Source: Phyto melanocephala
Lineage: Eukaryota; Arthropoda; Insecta; Diptera; Rhinophoridae
Direction of reading: 5' to 3'
Assembly: GCA_941918925.1 (NCBI GenBank)
Contig: OW799234.1
Span: 119,077,128-119,141,127, forward strand
DNA: 64,000 nt
Shown here: positions 38,201-48,903 of the stretch, one piece after another
Layout: each line of letters opens with the position of its first letter
How positions within the stretch are numbered: the first letter of the stretch is position 1
Made by a program: the position numbers and the translations under genes
The notes under the pieces: model-generated
Databases searched by the model: none
Told to the model about the DNA's origin: nothing
The model's input: the letters and a program-made list of their open reading frames with translations, nothing else

Positions 38201-41200
38201 TTTTAAATAATATTAGCTTGAAATTTGTATAAGAAAGTGTTTACGATCTTTATTGACACTTATAGTAAAATAGTTTATCTAACCCGTTATTTTAAATAAA
38301 ACGGTTTTGTGGCTCTCCTGAAAAATTTGATTTTAAGACATACATGGTTGCCCATGAAAACCACTGAACTATTGTACCGAGGCACCCAATTTTTCAATTA
38401 AAATTTTCTTTTCTGTAATTTGGAAAAAAAAAGTCTTGTTTTCAACTAACACGAAAGTCATTAATTTAAATTAGTTAAGGGCAGCATAATAGTTTTTCCC
38501 CTCTGGAGTTAAAAAAAAATTGTCAAGTCAAATTGTATGTATACCATGCACAAAGTATAGCGAGATGTCCTCGCTTTTACAGAATTCACTTCAATTCAAT
38601 AATAAAAGCAAAATTTGTGCTTAATTTAAATTAATATTAATTATCACTTTTACTGTTAGCTTATATTTGGTAACATTTTAAGAGATGTTAAAGAAAAGTA
38701 CAGCAAACAATATTAAATTGTGTAAATCTGCAAAAACACTTTTCCTAATTTATTTCGCACAAATAAAGGAAACAAAAGACAACAAACAAAATATAAAAAA
38801 AAAATCGATACAATTTAGCGCCAACCGCTAAAATATCATTTTGACCTTTAAATGTCTTTTGAAAAAAGGTCATGTGCAAATGTTGATTGAGTTACGACAC
38901 AAGCATTGTAGTAACATTTTTGTAAATAGCTCAGAAATGCCAATTTGAAGTTTTAAAAATTCCTTTTTTATAGTTTTTTTTTTGCTTTATTTTACATATA
39001 GGGGAATTTCTCTTATGTCTTAGAAGATAACCTTATCTTTTAAAATCAATTCCTGCATTTGGTAAGAAATATATAATAAAAATATAATTGTTTTAGATAA
39101 TCAAAACTAGAAAATTCAAGATCAAAGCATAAAAATATTTATGTCGAATTAAGTAATTATTGATTCCGCAGAAAATGTTTACTTATTTCTCATCCCTGCA
39201 TAAATTCAATGCATTTCAAACACATAAAAGTATAACATCTAACAACATACACACAATAATGTTAACTGATACAAAGATGGTACCAATAATATTGACATTT
39301 GAAAGATAGTAAGAGGTTTAAATTTCTTAATTCAGTAGAAATCGCCGATACGTGTACCTTTTTAAGTGCAGCGTTGTCAGATCTATTTAGAACTTTTTCG
39401 CCGAATTCAATGTTAAAAATCGCAAAAGGTTCTTTGTCTTAGTTTTTGACAATGAAATGTATGTTTTTGTTATTTTTAAAAATATTTTTATTTTAATCCC
39501 AAAAAAAATAAAAAATAAATGGATGAAAATTCGTGATGGCTTATTTAATTTTGATTTAAAACAAAGCAAAAGTGATTAGTGAAAGCAAAATAGGTACAAT
39601 GTTTACTATAACAAGTAAGAGTGCTATATTCGCCCGTGCCGAATCTTGTATACCCTTCACAACGTGTAGTCATGCAATAACAGTAGTTTGTAACACAATT
39701 CATCTCATATGAAATACGTACATACATATAAAAAACATACATATATAAATTTACGTATGTATGTTAAAAAAAAAAAAAAAAATAAAAAAAAATACCAAAA
39801 AAAAAATTTAAAAAATAAATTAAAAAAAAAATTTTTTTTAAAAATAATAAAAATATTTATAATAAATATAAAACAAAAAAAAAATAAAAAAAAAAATTTA
39901 AAAAATTAAAAAAAAATAATAAAAATATAAATAATATATTAAATAAAAAACAAGTAAAAGCGCTATATTCGGCCGTGCCGAATCTTATATACCCTTCACA
40001 ACGTGTAGTCATGCAATAACAGTAAATTCACGTATGTATGTTAAAAAAAACAAAAAAAAAATAAAAAATAAAAAAAAAATTTAAAAAAAAAAAATTTTAA
40101 AAAAAAATTAAAAAAAAAAAAATTATTATATACATATATAATATATATAAAACAAAAAAAAAATACAAAAAAAATTAAAAAAAAAAAAATAAAAAAAAAT
40201 AATAATAAAAATATATATAATATATTAAATAAAAAATAAAAAAAAAATAAAAAAAAAATTAAAAAAAAAAATTTTAAGAAAATTTAAAAAAAATTTTTTT
40301 GCCTCAGCTGGGATTCGATGCCACGTTTTCTCTAACCAGTATACACGTTTGTATGTATGTATGTTGTTGTTGTAATGTTGTTTTTATGAAAAGAAAATCG
40401 AGGTGGTCGTGGGTTTTTGCTCATATCTCAGTTGTTTATGTACCGATGTTTCTGATTTTCAATACCGATCTACTCCCGAATATTTCTGATATTTTAATAC
40501 CTTACCCGGGTCCAACCTATGTCGGGGGGCTTCAAAAAGTTTATTTCAACATACACACGGACAGACGGTCAGACGGACAGACGGACAGACGGTCAGGGCT
40601 TAATCGACTCCTCTATTCATAAGCTTTCAGAAAATATATACTTTATGGGGTCGGAAATGAAAATTGTAGAAATTTCACACGGAATGACAAACCTATATAT
40701 ACCCTTTTTCACTGTGTGAAGGGTATAATAAAGAAAAATTAAAAAAAATATAAAAAAATAAAAAAAATTTTTTTTTGGCCCAGCTGGGATTCGATGCCAC
40801 GTTTTCTCTAACCAGTATACACGTTTGTATGTATGTTGTTGTTGTAATGTTGTTTTTGTAAAAAAAATCGAGGTAGTCGTGAGTTTTTGCTCATATCTCA
40901 GTTGTTTAAAAACCGATGTTTCTGATTTTCAATACCGATCTACTCTCGAACATTTATGATTTTTTAATACCTCACCCGGGTCCATGCGATATCGGGGGGC
41001 TTCAAAAAGTTGATTTCAACATACCCACGGACAGACGGACAGACTGACAGAGCTTAATCGTAATCATAAGCTTTCAGAAAATATATACTTTATGGGGTCG
41101 GAAATGAAAATTGTAGAAATTTCACACGGAATGATAAAGCTATATATACCCTTGTGCTCCACAGGTGAAGGGTATAAAAACGTTTTAAATAGTCTACTTA

Positions 41201-42735
41201 AAGAAGCAAAAAAGGTGTTTTTGTGGTTAGTATTAAACAAATATTACATATCCATATGCTTGTATGTATTTGGTTATATTCTACGTCATTTTTACGCGCA
41301 CCATATATTACACATATCACTTATGTATCAGGTGGTTCATCTTGAGGGCTGATTATCAATATACTGTTTTTGACACATCATACATGACTCATACCAAATC
41401 GCTTTGTTATTTTTGTTCAATAATGTTTGGCAAATCATCATGAAAAGATTCACACAACAACAACTACGTCTTCAAGTTGTTTATCTGTATTGCAAAAAAC
41501 AGCTATCTATGAGAAACATTTTTCCGGTATTTTATGATGCAATTTTGTTTAGGTTGGTTAAATCATTTCTTCATATATCTTCAAAAATTAGGCAAGTCAG
41601 AACGTTACATTCAATTGTAACCGTTATCGCACCAAGTTAACGGACTTTGTGCATCCAAAAATATAAGCGCATTGTCTCGTTGAGGTCTGGTTTCAACAAA
41701 ACGGTTCTACGAGCCATACAGCGCCTGAAATAATGAACTTGTTGAGAAATCATTTTGGCGAGCATTTTATTTTACGTTTTGCTACAGTAAATTGAATACC
41801 TAGATAGTGTACCCTTAGTCCAATTTATATGCGGATAAGTAAAGTCTGAAGTCTTCAAAAATTTGGCAGTTATTGATGCCTTGAAAGCCAATATTACTCG
41901 CGATATCGCTATACTTGAAAGAATCGTCTAAAATTTGTACTACCAAATGCACCACCTCAGACATACTCATGGCGACAAACAGTAGAAGACGAAAATTTTT
42001 CCTTTAACCCAAATTAAAAAATTTAAGCTCACTTTCAAATGTATGTGTTTTTTTTAACATTATTAATCAAACCTCACGATAAATCACCCACTATACACAT
42101 AGTACAAGCCATATAAATTCCAACATATTTCGTTCAATTATTAGAACTAATGGATATTAATTAATATGTGTCATTAAATATTGTGAGCATTTTTGTTTGC
42201 TGCTTGTTACTAGTTTCTTTTATAATTTTCAAAGAAATCGTACGTATTAGTTTATCAATTAGCGAAAAACATGTATTAAATAAACGTTCGTATTTATAAA
42301 CATTATCTATCACCAAAAAATTAAGGGGGGTGGGTGTTTATGAAAACAAAAAGATAAATAAATAAAGTGTTTCTCTACTAACTATTTACACGGGAATTTT
42401 CGAGACCACTTATAAACTGTAGTCAATTTATTATTAGCATTTTAGTAATCATTAAGTTTATAATCTCAATATATATATGGAGGTAAAGGGTATAGTATGG
42501 TCTGCTTGACTGAACATTATTTCGTACACTTTTGATTGTTTATTCTCTTATTACACGTATTTTTGTTTTCTTACATATTTATTTATTATTATAATTTTTT
42601 TTTTGTAACTGGAACCATCCTTAACCACTTACCATCACAATCGGATAATACGATATCGAATGAGTCAAGAAACTTTTGTTTTTCTTGAATATTTAATTGC
42701 AAAATATGCTTAGGTTTGGATGATTTAATCGACAT
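35258..42735 (-). CDS. HAD-family phosphatase, PGP/4-nitrophenylphosphatase-like (gene 3)
   Basis: Four minus-strand coding exons: 42735-42633, 36219-36056, 35988-35854 and 35782-35258 (103, 164, 135 and 525 nt), giving 308 residues. Donors are GTAAGT, GTAAGA and GTAAGT, with AG acceptors. Motif I is LSDCDGVIW (Asp32, Asp34), and motif II is FISNNS (Ser in place of the usual Thr, which the family tolerates). Motif III is the lysine of FGKPG (about 225) and motif IV is GDNLDMD (Asp251, Asp256). The cap has LGPAGI where genes 1 and 2 have GPGAF. Exon 1 alone lies 6.4 kb upstream, behind an intron filled with M1 repeats and a mariner relic. It was found by its 103-nt length and phase, identical to exon 1 of gene 2. 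AATAAA-like signals lie near 35195-35205 on the minus strand. It is a paralogue of genes 1 and 2; the substrate is unknown. Confidence 0.92.
37366..37460 (+). mobile_element. M1-family 5' fragment
   Basis: Only the 5' end is present: AAACAAGTAAGAGTGCTATATT, the perfect hairpin ATTCGGC-CGT-GCCGAAT, then decayed sequence. It lies in intron 1 of phosphatase gene 3. Confidence 0.7.
39609..41176 (+). mobile_element. Tandem array of three M1-family copies
   Basis: Three copies lie head to tail: 39609-39948 (5' end plus A-rich tract only), 39949-40727 (complete, with 5' hairpin and 3' hairpin ending GAAGGGTATA) and 40728-41176 (lacking the 5' end, ending GTGAAGGGTATA). They contain the TCTAACCAGTATACACG module, the CCCGGGTCCA core and GACAGACGG tracts. 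Open frames here are low-complexity Lys/Asn runs or repeat translations, not genes. The array is inside intron 1 of gene 3. Confidence 0.85.
41329..42094 (+). mobile_element. Decayed, internally deleted mariner-type transposon
   Basis: The ends resemble each other: AGGTGGTTCATCTTGAGGG at the left, and the complement of the right end, AGTGGGTGATTTATCGTGAGG. The interior encodes an N-terminal helix-turn-helix remnant (41440-41580). It is followed directly by a mariner C-terminal block, WFQQNGSTSHTAPEIMNLL (about 41690-41750), and later HHLRHTHG (about 41950). The middle third of the transposase is gone and several stops interrupt it. It is in intron 1 of phosphatase gene 3. Confidence 0.72.
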
Positions 42736-44755
42736 TATCAATTAAAATTTTCTTTGAATGTTTCAAAAATACTGTCCAAATCTCTTAACTTAGTGTGCAA
42801 CAACTTTTTTCCTTTTGTGCTAATCTAAATTTGTACTTTAATTTTCGCCGGAGAACAACCGGCTCGTCAAATGAATTGTGTTAAACTAAATGTTTGTGCA
42901 AACAAAATGTGAGATTTAAATGTAGAAATCGTTAAGGTGCGCTACTATTATGGTAATGATGTGTTGCGTTTACTTAATCAATTCAAAAATAAATAAGAAA
43001 TATATATACATACATATATACCTACTTAGAAATCTGGGTAAAAAGTCCTACCCACAACTAAAAAAAGCTTATAATTACAAACAAAGTTCACTGCACAAGT
43101 AAGAGCTGACCCATAAGAAATGGTTCATAAAAATATTTTATTAAAAGTGACGAATATGTCTTCAATAGAATGTCTTATTATTGTTTCCACTAATCATACC
43201 ACTTTCAATGCAATAATTCAAAAACAAAAGTGCGCAGTCGTAGTTCCATAGGGTGCTGTTCATTCGACCTCTAAAATGTCATTGTTATAAGCAACTTGTT
43301 GTTGTTTAGAATGGAAATATTTTCGTTTTCATAGTTTTTGTATTTGTGAACTGAACATTGTTAGAACCAATACAACTATGAGTAAAATTTTTATAATTAA
43401 AAAATTTTAACCTCAGTCTCCGTTAGCACACAGCAATTTTTCTTTCGCAAGTTATTGTTTTTCTTTTAATTTCATTTTGAACTTGCCTTTGCGTTAACAA
43501 AGAAATATTTTTTTTCTGGAATTTCTTCATTATTGTCTATAGTATTATGTGTATTTTGACGAATAAATAACTCATTTTAATGTCAATTTTATATACCTCT
43601 ATATCCTCTACCTCTATGTGGTAAGAAAAATTGCTCTTTGCGAACCTTAACTTAAAAATAAATTAAAATACGCACACATTTGTTGTAACACAACACAATA
43701 ATTTTAGTAAATTTTTATAAGTTTAGTGATTGTCCGTTTTTTTTTTTCTTTTAATGACAGAAAAGCTCATTTCGAAAAATATTGACTGACCTCAAGTGTG
43801 GTGCAAACAAAGGCACGCTAAATTACGTTCTTTAATAGTATAATTTCTTTGCTACATATTTTTTCTTTTTTCAATTATTAAACTTTATCTTAACAGAAAA
43901 AAATATTGAAAAATCTACTCCGAAATGTAACACCATTTTTGTTACTTGTATTCTGCAATAGTTAAAATTTTAATTTTTAACGTACAGATTTTGGCTTATT
44001 ATTAACTTAATTATTCATCATATTTATTCGTCATAAAATTCATAATTGCTAAAGAGCATTTTCTCTAGTCTTGGTGAAATTTTGTCATTTGGACGTTCCG
44101 CTTAATCGCTTTACTTAAAATGATTAGTATATGAATGATAAACGACAGGGGCCAAATAGCAGCATTCATTTTCTTATGAAACTATAAAATTCTTATTAGA
44201 ATCTCTGTACCAAAACCTCAGCTAACACGAACAAATTAGTGAAATTACGTAAGTGATTGAATATAGAAATTTACCATCAGATTTGACAGCTGTTGCCCCA
44301 GTATTATGACCCCAATAGATATTCAACTTCGAACAGCCTTTATTAGAAAAATATTTTATAAATTTAAGAAAAATCATTCAAACGTATAAAAAAATTATCA
44401 AGGTTCTAAAAAAAAATTAGCAATGAGTTTTATGCTTAATATTATCATAAACATTAAGGTCTTTTCAGCAGATTCCGAAATCCTTTAATTCATTAAAAAG
44501 TCCTTACGTGCTAAAACATACATACATGTAAAAATCTGATCAATAGTAATTTTGCTTGAATTATTTTTCTGTTTTATCCGGAATCAAACTAAAATTTATT
44601 AACTTCAACTTGTTTTATTCTAAGAAACTACGATTGTTCACTAAAAGTAAAATATCGGTAGAGTTCAAATGCCGTAATTTTCCCTAAGAGCTCGCTTGTA
44701 TATTGCCAAAAAAAAACACATAAATTGAAATGCTTAGTTTATTACTTTTGATCAT
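42736..44755. other. Region upstream of phosphatase gene 3, no gene seen
   Basis: It presumably holds the promoter and 5' UTR of gene 3 near 42740-42900; I see no clear core-promoter element. The remainder is AT-rich without supported frames. Confidence 0.4.
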
Positions 44756-44960
44756 CGTACATACCAAGACATATCAAATCATCAGGTTGTCTTGATTCAT
44801 TAGCTGATTATTTATTGTTCACTTATCTTAAGCTTCAGCTGTCAAATTCCATAGATACAAAATAATTCTCTCATTTATTTTAAATGTCAAACCTCATATA
44901 TAAAAAAGAATACTAGTCAAAAAAAATTCTCTCCGAACTGCAATAGACTGACAAATATAC
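44756..44960 (+). mobile_element. CAAGGC MITE family, diverged copy
   Basis: It aligns along its length with the complete MITE at 45198-45406. Shared words are ATCATCAGGT, TCAGCTGTCAAA, AAATGTCAAAC and ATTCTCTCCGAACTGCAAT. The terminal repeats are decayed or missing on the right. Confidence 0.65.
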
Positions 44961-44998
44961 ATATATGAAAAAAAAATATGTCTATGAACAAACACTCA

Positions 44999-45661
44999 AG
45001 CTCTAAACACATAGACGACAGCAGACTTCACAGCTTCAAATGCTGCCAGCTGACGTGTATTTTAAGAATACAATTTCAGGGATGCCGCATATATATTTAA
45101 TAATAAATAAAATTAAATTTATTGATAAAATAATGTAATAATATCACGAAAAACAATAAAAACACATAAATTTATTTGTTTATTGTATATTTGTAATCAA
45201 GGCACATTTATTCATCAGGTAGTCTTGTTTCGTCAGCTGATTATTTTTTTCTTCACTTATTTTAAATTTCAGCTGTCAAAGTGTGTAAATAAAAAACAAT
45301 TTTTTCTCCTCTCTCATTTATTTCAAATGTCAAACTTCATATATAAAAAATGTAAACAAAAAAATTCTCTCCGAACTGCAATTACCTGATGAATTAATAT
45401 GCCTTGATTTGTAATGTTCTTTTATGTTTAATATTAAAAATAAGTTTTTGTTCTTATTTTTCCAATTTAATATATATTTTGACGACACTGTATTTGTTTA
45501 TTGCTGTCCGTTTAAATAAAAAAAAGCCTAAGTTGCCAGCAGCAGGAAATGCTGTTGTGCAGTCGTGCTGCCGTCAAAACAATTATTTTCATTCAAACAC
45601 ATGAATTTCATTTTTGACAAATTGCTGCTTGCTGTCTGCTGTCGTCTATGTGTTTAGAGCT
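44999..45661. mobile_element. TIR element with AGCTCTAAACAC ends, TCA target duplication
   Basis: Inverted ends AGCTCTAAACACATAGACG (extending through ACAGCAGAC, 28 bp perfect) lie at 44999-45026 and 45634-45661. TCA flanks on both sides (44996-44998 and 45662-45664). It has no coding capacity. A second MITE with its own 9-bp duplication is nested inside (45198-45406), so the original element was about 445 bp. A 3-bp duplication would fit PIF/Harbinger or CACTA-type elements; the assignment is open. Confidence 0.75.
45198..45406. mobile_element. CAAGGC MITE, complete, 9-bp target duplication
   Basis: The TIRs are CAAGGCACATTTATTCATC and, at the right, its complement with few changes. ATTTGTAAT occurs immediately left (45189-45197) and right (45407-45415). 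The 9-bp duplication points to a Mutator-like (or Merlin-like) origin. It has no coding capacity and is nested within the 44999-45661 element. Confidence 0.82.
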
Positions 45662-45906
45662 TCAACTGATTAAACAGTTATTAAACTAAATTTTTTTATT
45701 CTTATTTTACAATAAATAAGTTATAAATAGTTTCTGTTTGTTCAAAACGTTTAAAAAATAAAACAAGTAAGAGCACTATATTCGGCTGTGCCGAATCTTT
45801 TATACCCACCACCAATTTTGTGTACATTTAAAACACAATATTTATTATTTTGTTAATCGCTACAGAATAATCTCTTTATAATAAAATATGTATCATTTTC
45901 TTTGTA

Positions 45907-46480
45907 GAGGGTGGTTAAATTTTAAGGGCCCATGTTTAAGGTGAACCACATCTAAACTTCAACTTTTTTCTTGTATTTCATTTGACATTTCTCAATCTCA
46001 GACTAACTCAATTTGAACCGTGGAAAGATACGCAATGAGAGACGCTTTTAAATATTAAAGATTTTTATAAAAATGGGCGTTCAAATCAAAATGCATTTTG
46101 TGCACTTCGTGATTATTTTGGTCATCAAAATCGTTCGAATTCGTCCACAATCGTAAGAATTGTAAAAAATATACAAATGTCTGCAAAGCAGGTCTGTATG
46201 AAGTGTGAAAACATCTGTGAATGCCATCTTAGTTCGTTGAATGGGAAACATTGCTGTTTTTCACGATAACGTGGCAAAAGAGCAAGCAACCTCGACTCAT
46301 CATCGTGCCCAACAATTGAGCATCAACAGTGTCATTGAAAATATGGACTATCGGATCGAGGTGTGCCGCCTAGGTTGGGGGGGGCCATTTGGCCGATATT
46401 TTGTTCCATACATAATTGAAGCATACAAATATTATCGTTATAAAAATAAATGATAATAATTTCATAATAATTTTTTTCAA
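45907..46480 (+). mobile_element. Internally deleted mariner-type element (copy 2)
   Basis: It begins GAGGGTGGTTAAATTTTAAG right after TA at 45905-45906 of the M2 host. It reads as N-terminal transposase remnants (GRSNQNAFCALRDYFG, about 46072-46120, then a decayed NIAVFHD.. block). It then passes directly to the C-terminal VIENMDYRIEVCR and the GGPFGRYF tail, losing the whole catalytic middle. The right terminal repeat is missing; M2 sequence resumes near 46485. The open frame 46241-46453 is this fused remnant, not a gene. Confidence 0.82.
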
Positions 46481-46987
46481 AACTTCGGTATTCTAGAAAA
46501 ATGTTTTCGTAAATTTAATCTTTCAATGAAAGTGGCCGTTAAAATACGCGTGTCAATAAAGTTTCTGCTAATAAACATAACTTAGATATTTCAATATAGT
46601 CCTTTAGTATTCCAAAATTTTTATTCATAGAGAATTTACATGAATTTAAGAGGAGAGTTTTATCTACGAAATAGTGCTAATTTATATTTGTTATATATAC
46701 CTGAAGTTATGCTCTATTAAAAATGGGAATTTAGGAAAATTTTGACATAAGTAAAAAAAAATGATCTCTAAACATTATAAACAATTTATATTCATGTACA
46801 AATGGCTAACAAATTTTAAAATTATACAAAACTTATTTCGTTTGAAAATCTTTTAAAAGAAAAATGTTATAGAAGTTTAAAAATCAAAATCTTACTAATA
46901 AATTTCCCGTTTTAGCAAAATGCTGAGAATGTATATTTTGAATCACCGTGTGATAATAATATAAAAATATGTATCACTTTCTTTGTA

Positions 46988-47333
46988 GAGGGTGGCTAAA
47001 TTGTAAGGGCCAATTTTAGAAAGTCTGTGAATGCCTTCTTAGTTCATTGAATGGGAACCACTGCTGGTTTTTGCGATAGTGTGTCAAAAGAGCAGTCAAC
47101 CTCTACTCATCATCATGGTCAACAATTGAGCATCAACATTGTCATTGAAAATTTGGACTATCAGATAGAGGAGTGGCGCCAAGGATGGGGGGGGGGCCAT
47201 TTGGCCGATATTTTGTTGAATGCATAATTGAACCATACAAATATTATAATTTCAAAAAGAAAAAATAATAATTTCCTAAATAATTTGTGTTTTATTTAAA
47301 TTCAACATCGGTTCTTAAAATTTAACCACCCTT
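46988..47333 (+). mobile_element. Internally deleted mariner-type MITE (copy 3), complete 346 bp
   Basis: Both terminal repeats are present: GAGGGTGGCTAAATTGTAAG and, at the right, the complement AAGGGTGGTTAAATTTTAAG. TA lies on each side (46986-46987 and 47334-47335). The interior carries the same deletion junction as copies 1 and 2. Flanking M2 sequence rejoins perfectly as TTTG-TA-TAACTTCGATATGC, matching the uninterrupted M2 copy at 18767-18783. Confidence 0.9.
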
Positions 47334-47560
47334 TATAACTTCGATATGCTACTAAAATGCTTTTGTCAATGTAGTCTTTCAATGAAAGTGGGCGTTAAAG
47401 TAGGCGTGTCAATAAAGTTTCTGCTAATAAATACAACTTTACAACTTTACAACAAACTTTCAATATAGTCCTTTATTTTCCCAAAAACTTTGTCAATAGA
47501 GAAATTACATGAATTTAAGACAAACCGTTATATGGGAGGTAGGCGCTAAAGTGGGCGTGT

Positions 47561-48136
47561 CACCTAAACTTTTCGGCACAACAATTACATTGATTACAAG
47601 GATATACGTAGCAAATCTGATCATCATACCTCTAATTTTAACGGTTTTATGAGCTTTTAAATTTCATTAACGTTAGATAACGTGAAAAGTGGGCGTTATA
47701 GTAGGCGTGTCAAAGTTATTTTTGCGAATAAGTACAACATAGGTGTTTCAATATAGCCCTTTATTGTTCCAAAATCTATATTAATAGAGAAATTATAGGA
47801 ATTTTAGGTAAAACGTTATATGGGAGGTGGGCGTAAAAGTGGGCGTGGCACCTGAATTTTCTGGCACAGTAATGACATTGCATAGGGGAATATACGCAGC
47901 AAATTTGATCATCATACCTCCAATTTTGGCGGTTTTATGAGCTTTTAAATTTCATTAACGGTAGATAACGTGAAAAGTGGGCGTTATAGTAGGCGTGTCA
48001 AAGTTATTTTTGCGAATGAGTACAACTTAGGTGTTTCAATATAGCCCTTTATTATTCCATAATCTTTATTAATAGAGAAATTATATGAATTTTAGGTAAA
48101 ACGTTATATGGGAAGTGGGCGTAAAAGTGGGCGTGG
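47561..48136 (+). repeat. Two tandem 288-bp units inside the M2 element
   Basis: CACCTAAACTTTTCGGCACA (47561) recurs as CACCTGAATTTTCTGGCACA (47849) at a spacing of exactly 288 bp, and the following sequence stays similar to 48136. Each unit contains GTGGGCGTTATAGTAGGCGTG and ends GTGGGCGTAAAAGTGGGCGTG. It is a local duplication in the M2 body. Confidence 0.85.
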
Positions 48137-48903
48137 CACATTGATTTTCCGTTACAAAAAAGCCACTTACCAAAAAACAGAGTGTGCAAAATTTTAGAGT
48201 CGTACATCAAATTTTGTTGCTTTTATGACGTTTTTGTTTTTAAATATACCGAAAAATACACTGTGCGGTATAAATTTTCGTACATTTTGATCGATAACTC
48301 CTCTCCTAATACATAGATTTAGATAATTTTCGGGGAACGATGTTGTTTTTACTCAGGAAATAAATATTCGAAGTTTCATGAGTCTACGTTTATGCGTTTG
48401 GACACAATTCCATCTTATTCGATGTTTGAAGGACACGGTTTTTTCGACCTACTCTTGCTTTTCGAGCTATAACTCTCTTCCTAATATTCCGATTTAGCCC
48501 ATTTTCAATACCAAACAAACCTTGTCTATAAGAAAGATTCTGGCAAAATTTGAGCCCCCTAGCTTTTTCGGTGCGACCTCTATCGTGCTTTCAACAGACG
48601 GACAGACGGACAGACGGACGGACATAGCTAGATCGTCATCAAATCAAACCCTGATTCAGAATATATATACTTTATGGGGTCTAAAATGGATATTTCAATG
48701 TGTTACAAACGGAATGACAAAATGAATATACCCCCACCATTTTTTTGGTGGCGGGTATAAAAACCGGAAATAAAAAGTTTCTTCATTGTTGTTTCTTAAA
48801 AATTATTAAAATTAAAGAAGAAAAAATTAAAAAAAAATTATGTTATACATTTATACAAAAACAAAATGCATGTGCTTATTAATTGTTGTATTTGTTGGCG
48901 CTG

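Larger units (their letters stand above)
45761..48759 (+). mobile_element. M2-family repeat, composite ~3.0-kb copy
   Basis: The 5' end is AAACAAGTAAGAGCACTATA plus a perfect hairpin ATTCGGC-TGT-GCCGAAT, then TATACCCACCACCAA. The 3' end has the (GACAGACG)n tract at 48596-48622, TATATATACTTTATGGGG and the terminal hairpin TATACCCCCACCA / TGGTGGCGGGTATA at 48727-48759. The body contains many GTGGGCGTAAAAGTGGGCGTG-type words, a 288-bp tandem repeat, and two deleted mariner MITEs at the same relative site. Internal sequence is partly duplicated between the two insertions. It has no protein-coding capacity I can support and resembles the mini-me retroposons of dipterans. Confidence 0.85.

Noticed and set aside
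39709..39909. Lys/Asn-rich open frame
   Set aside because: Translation of the A-rich low-complexity centre of an M1 repeat.
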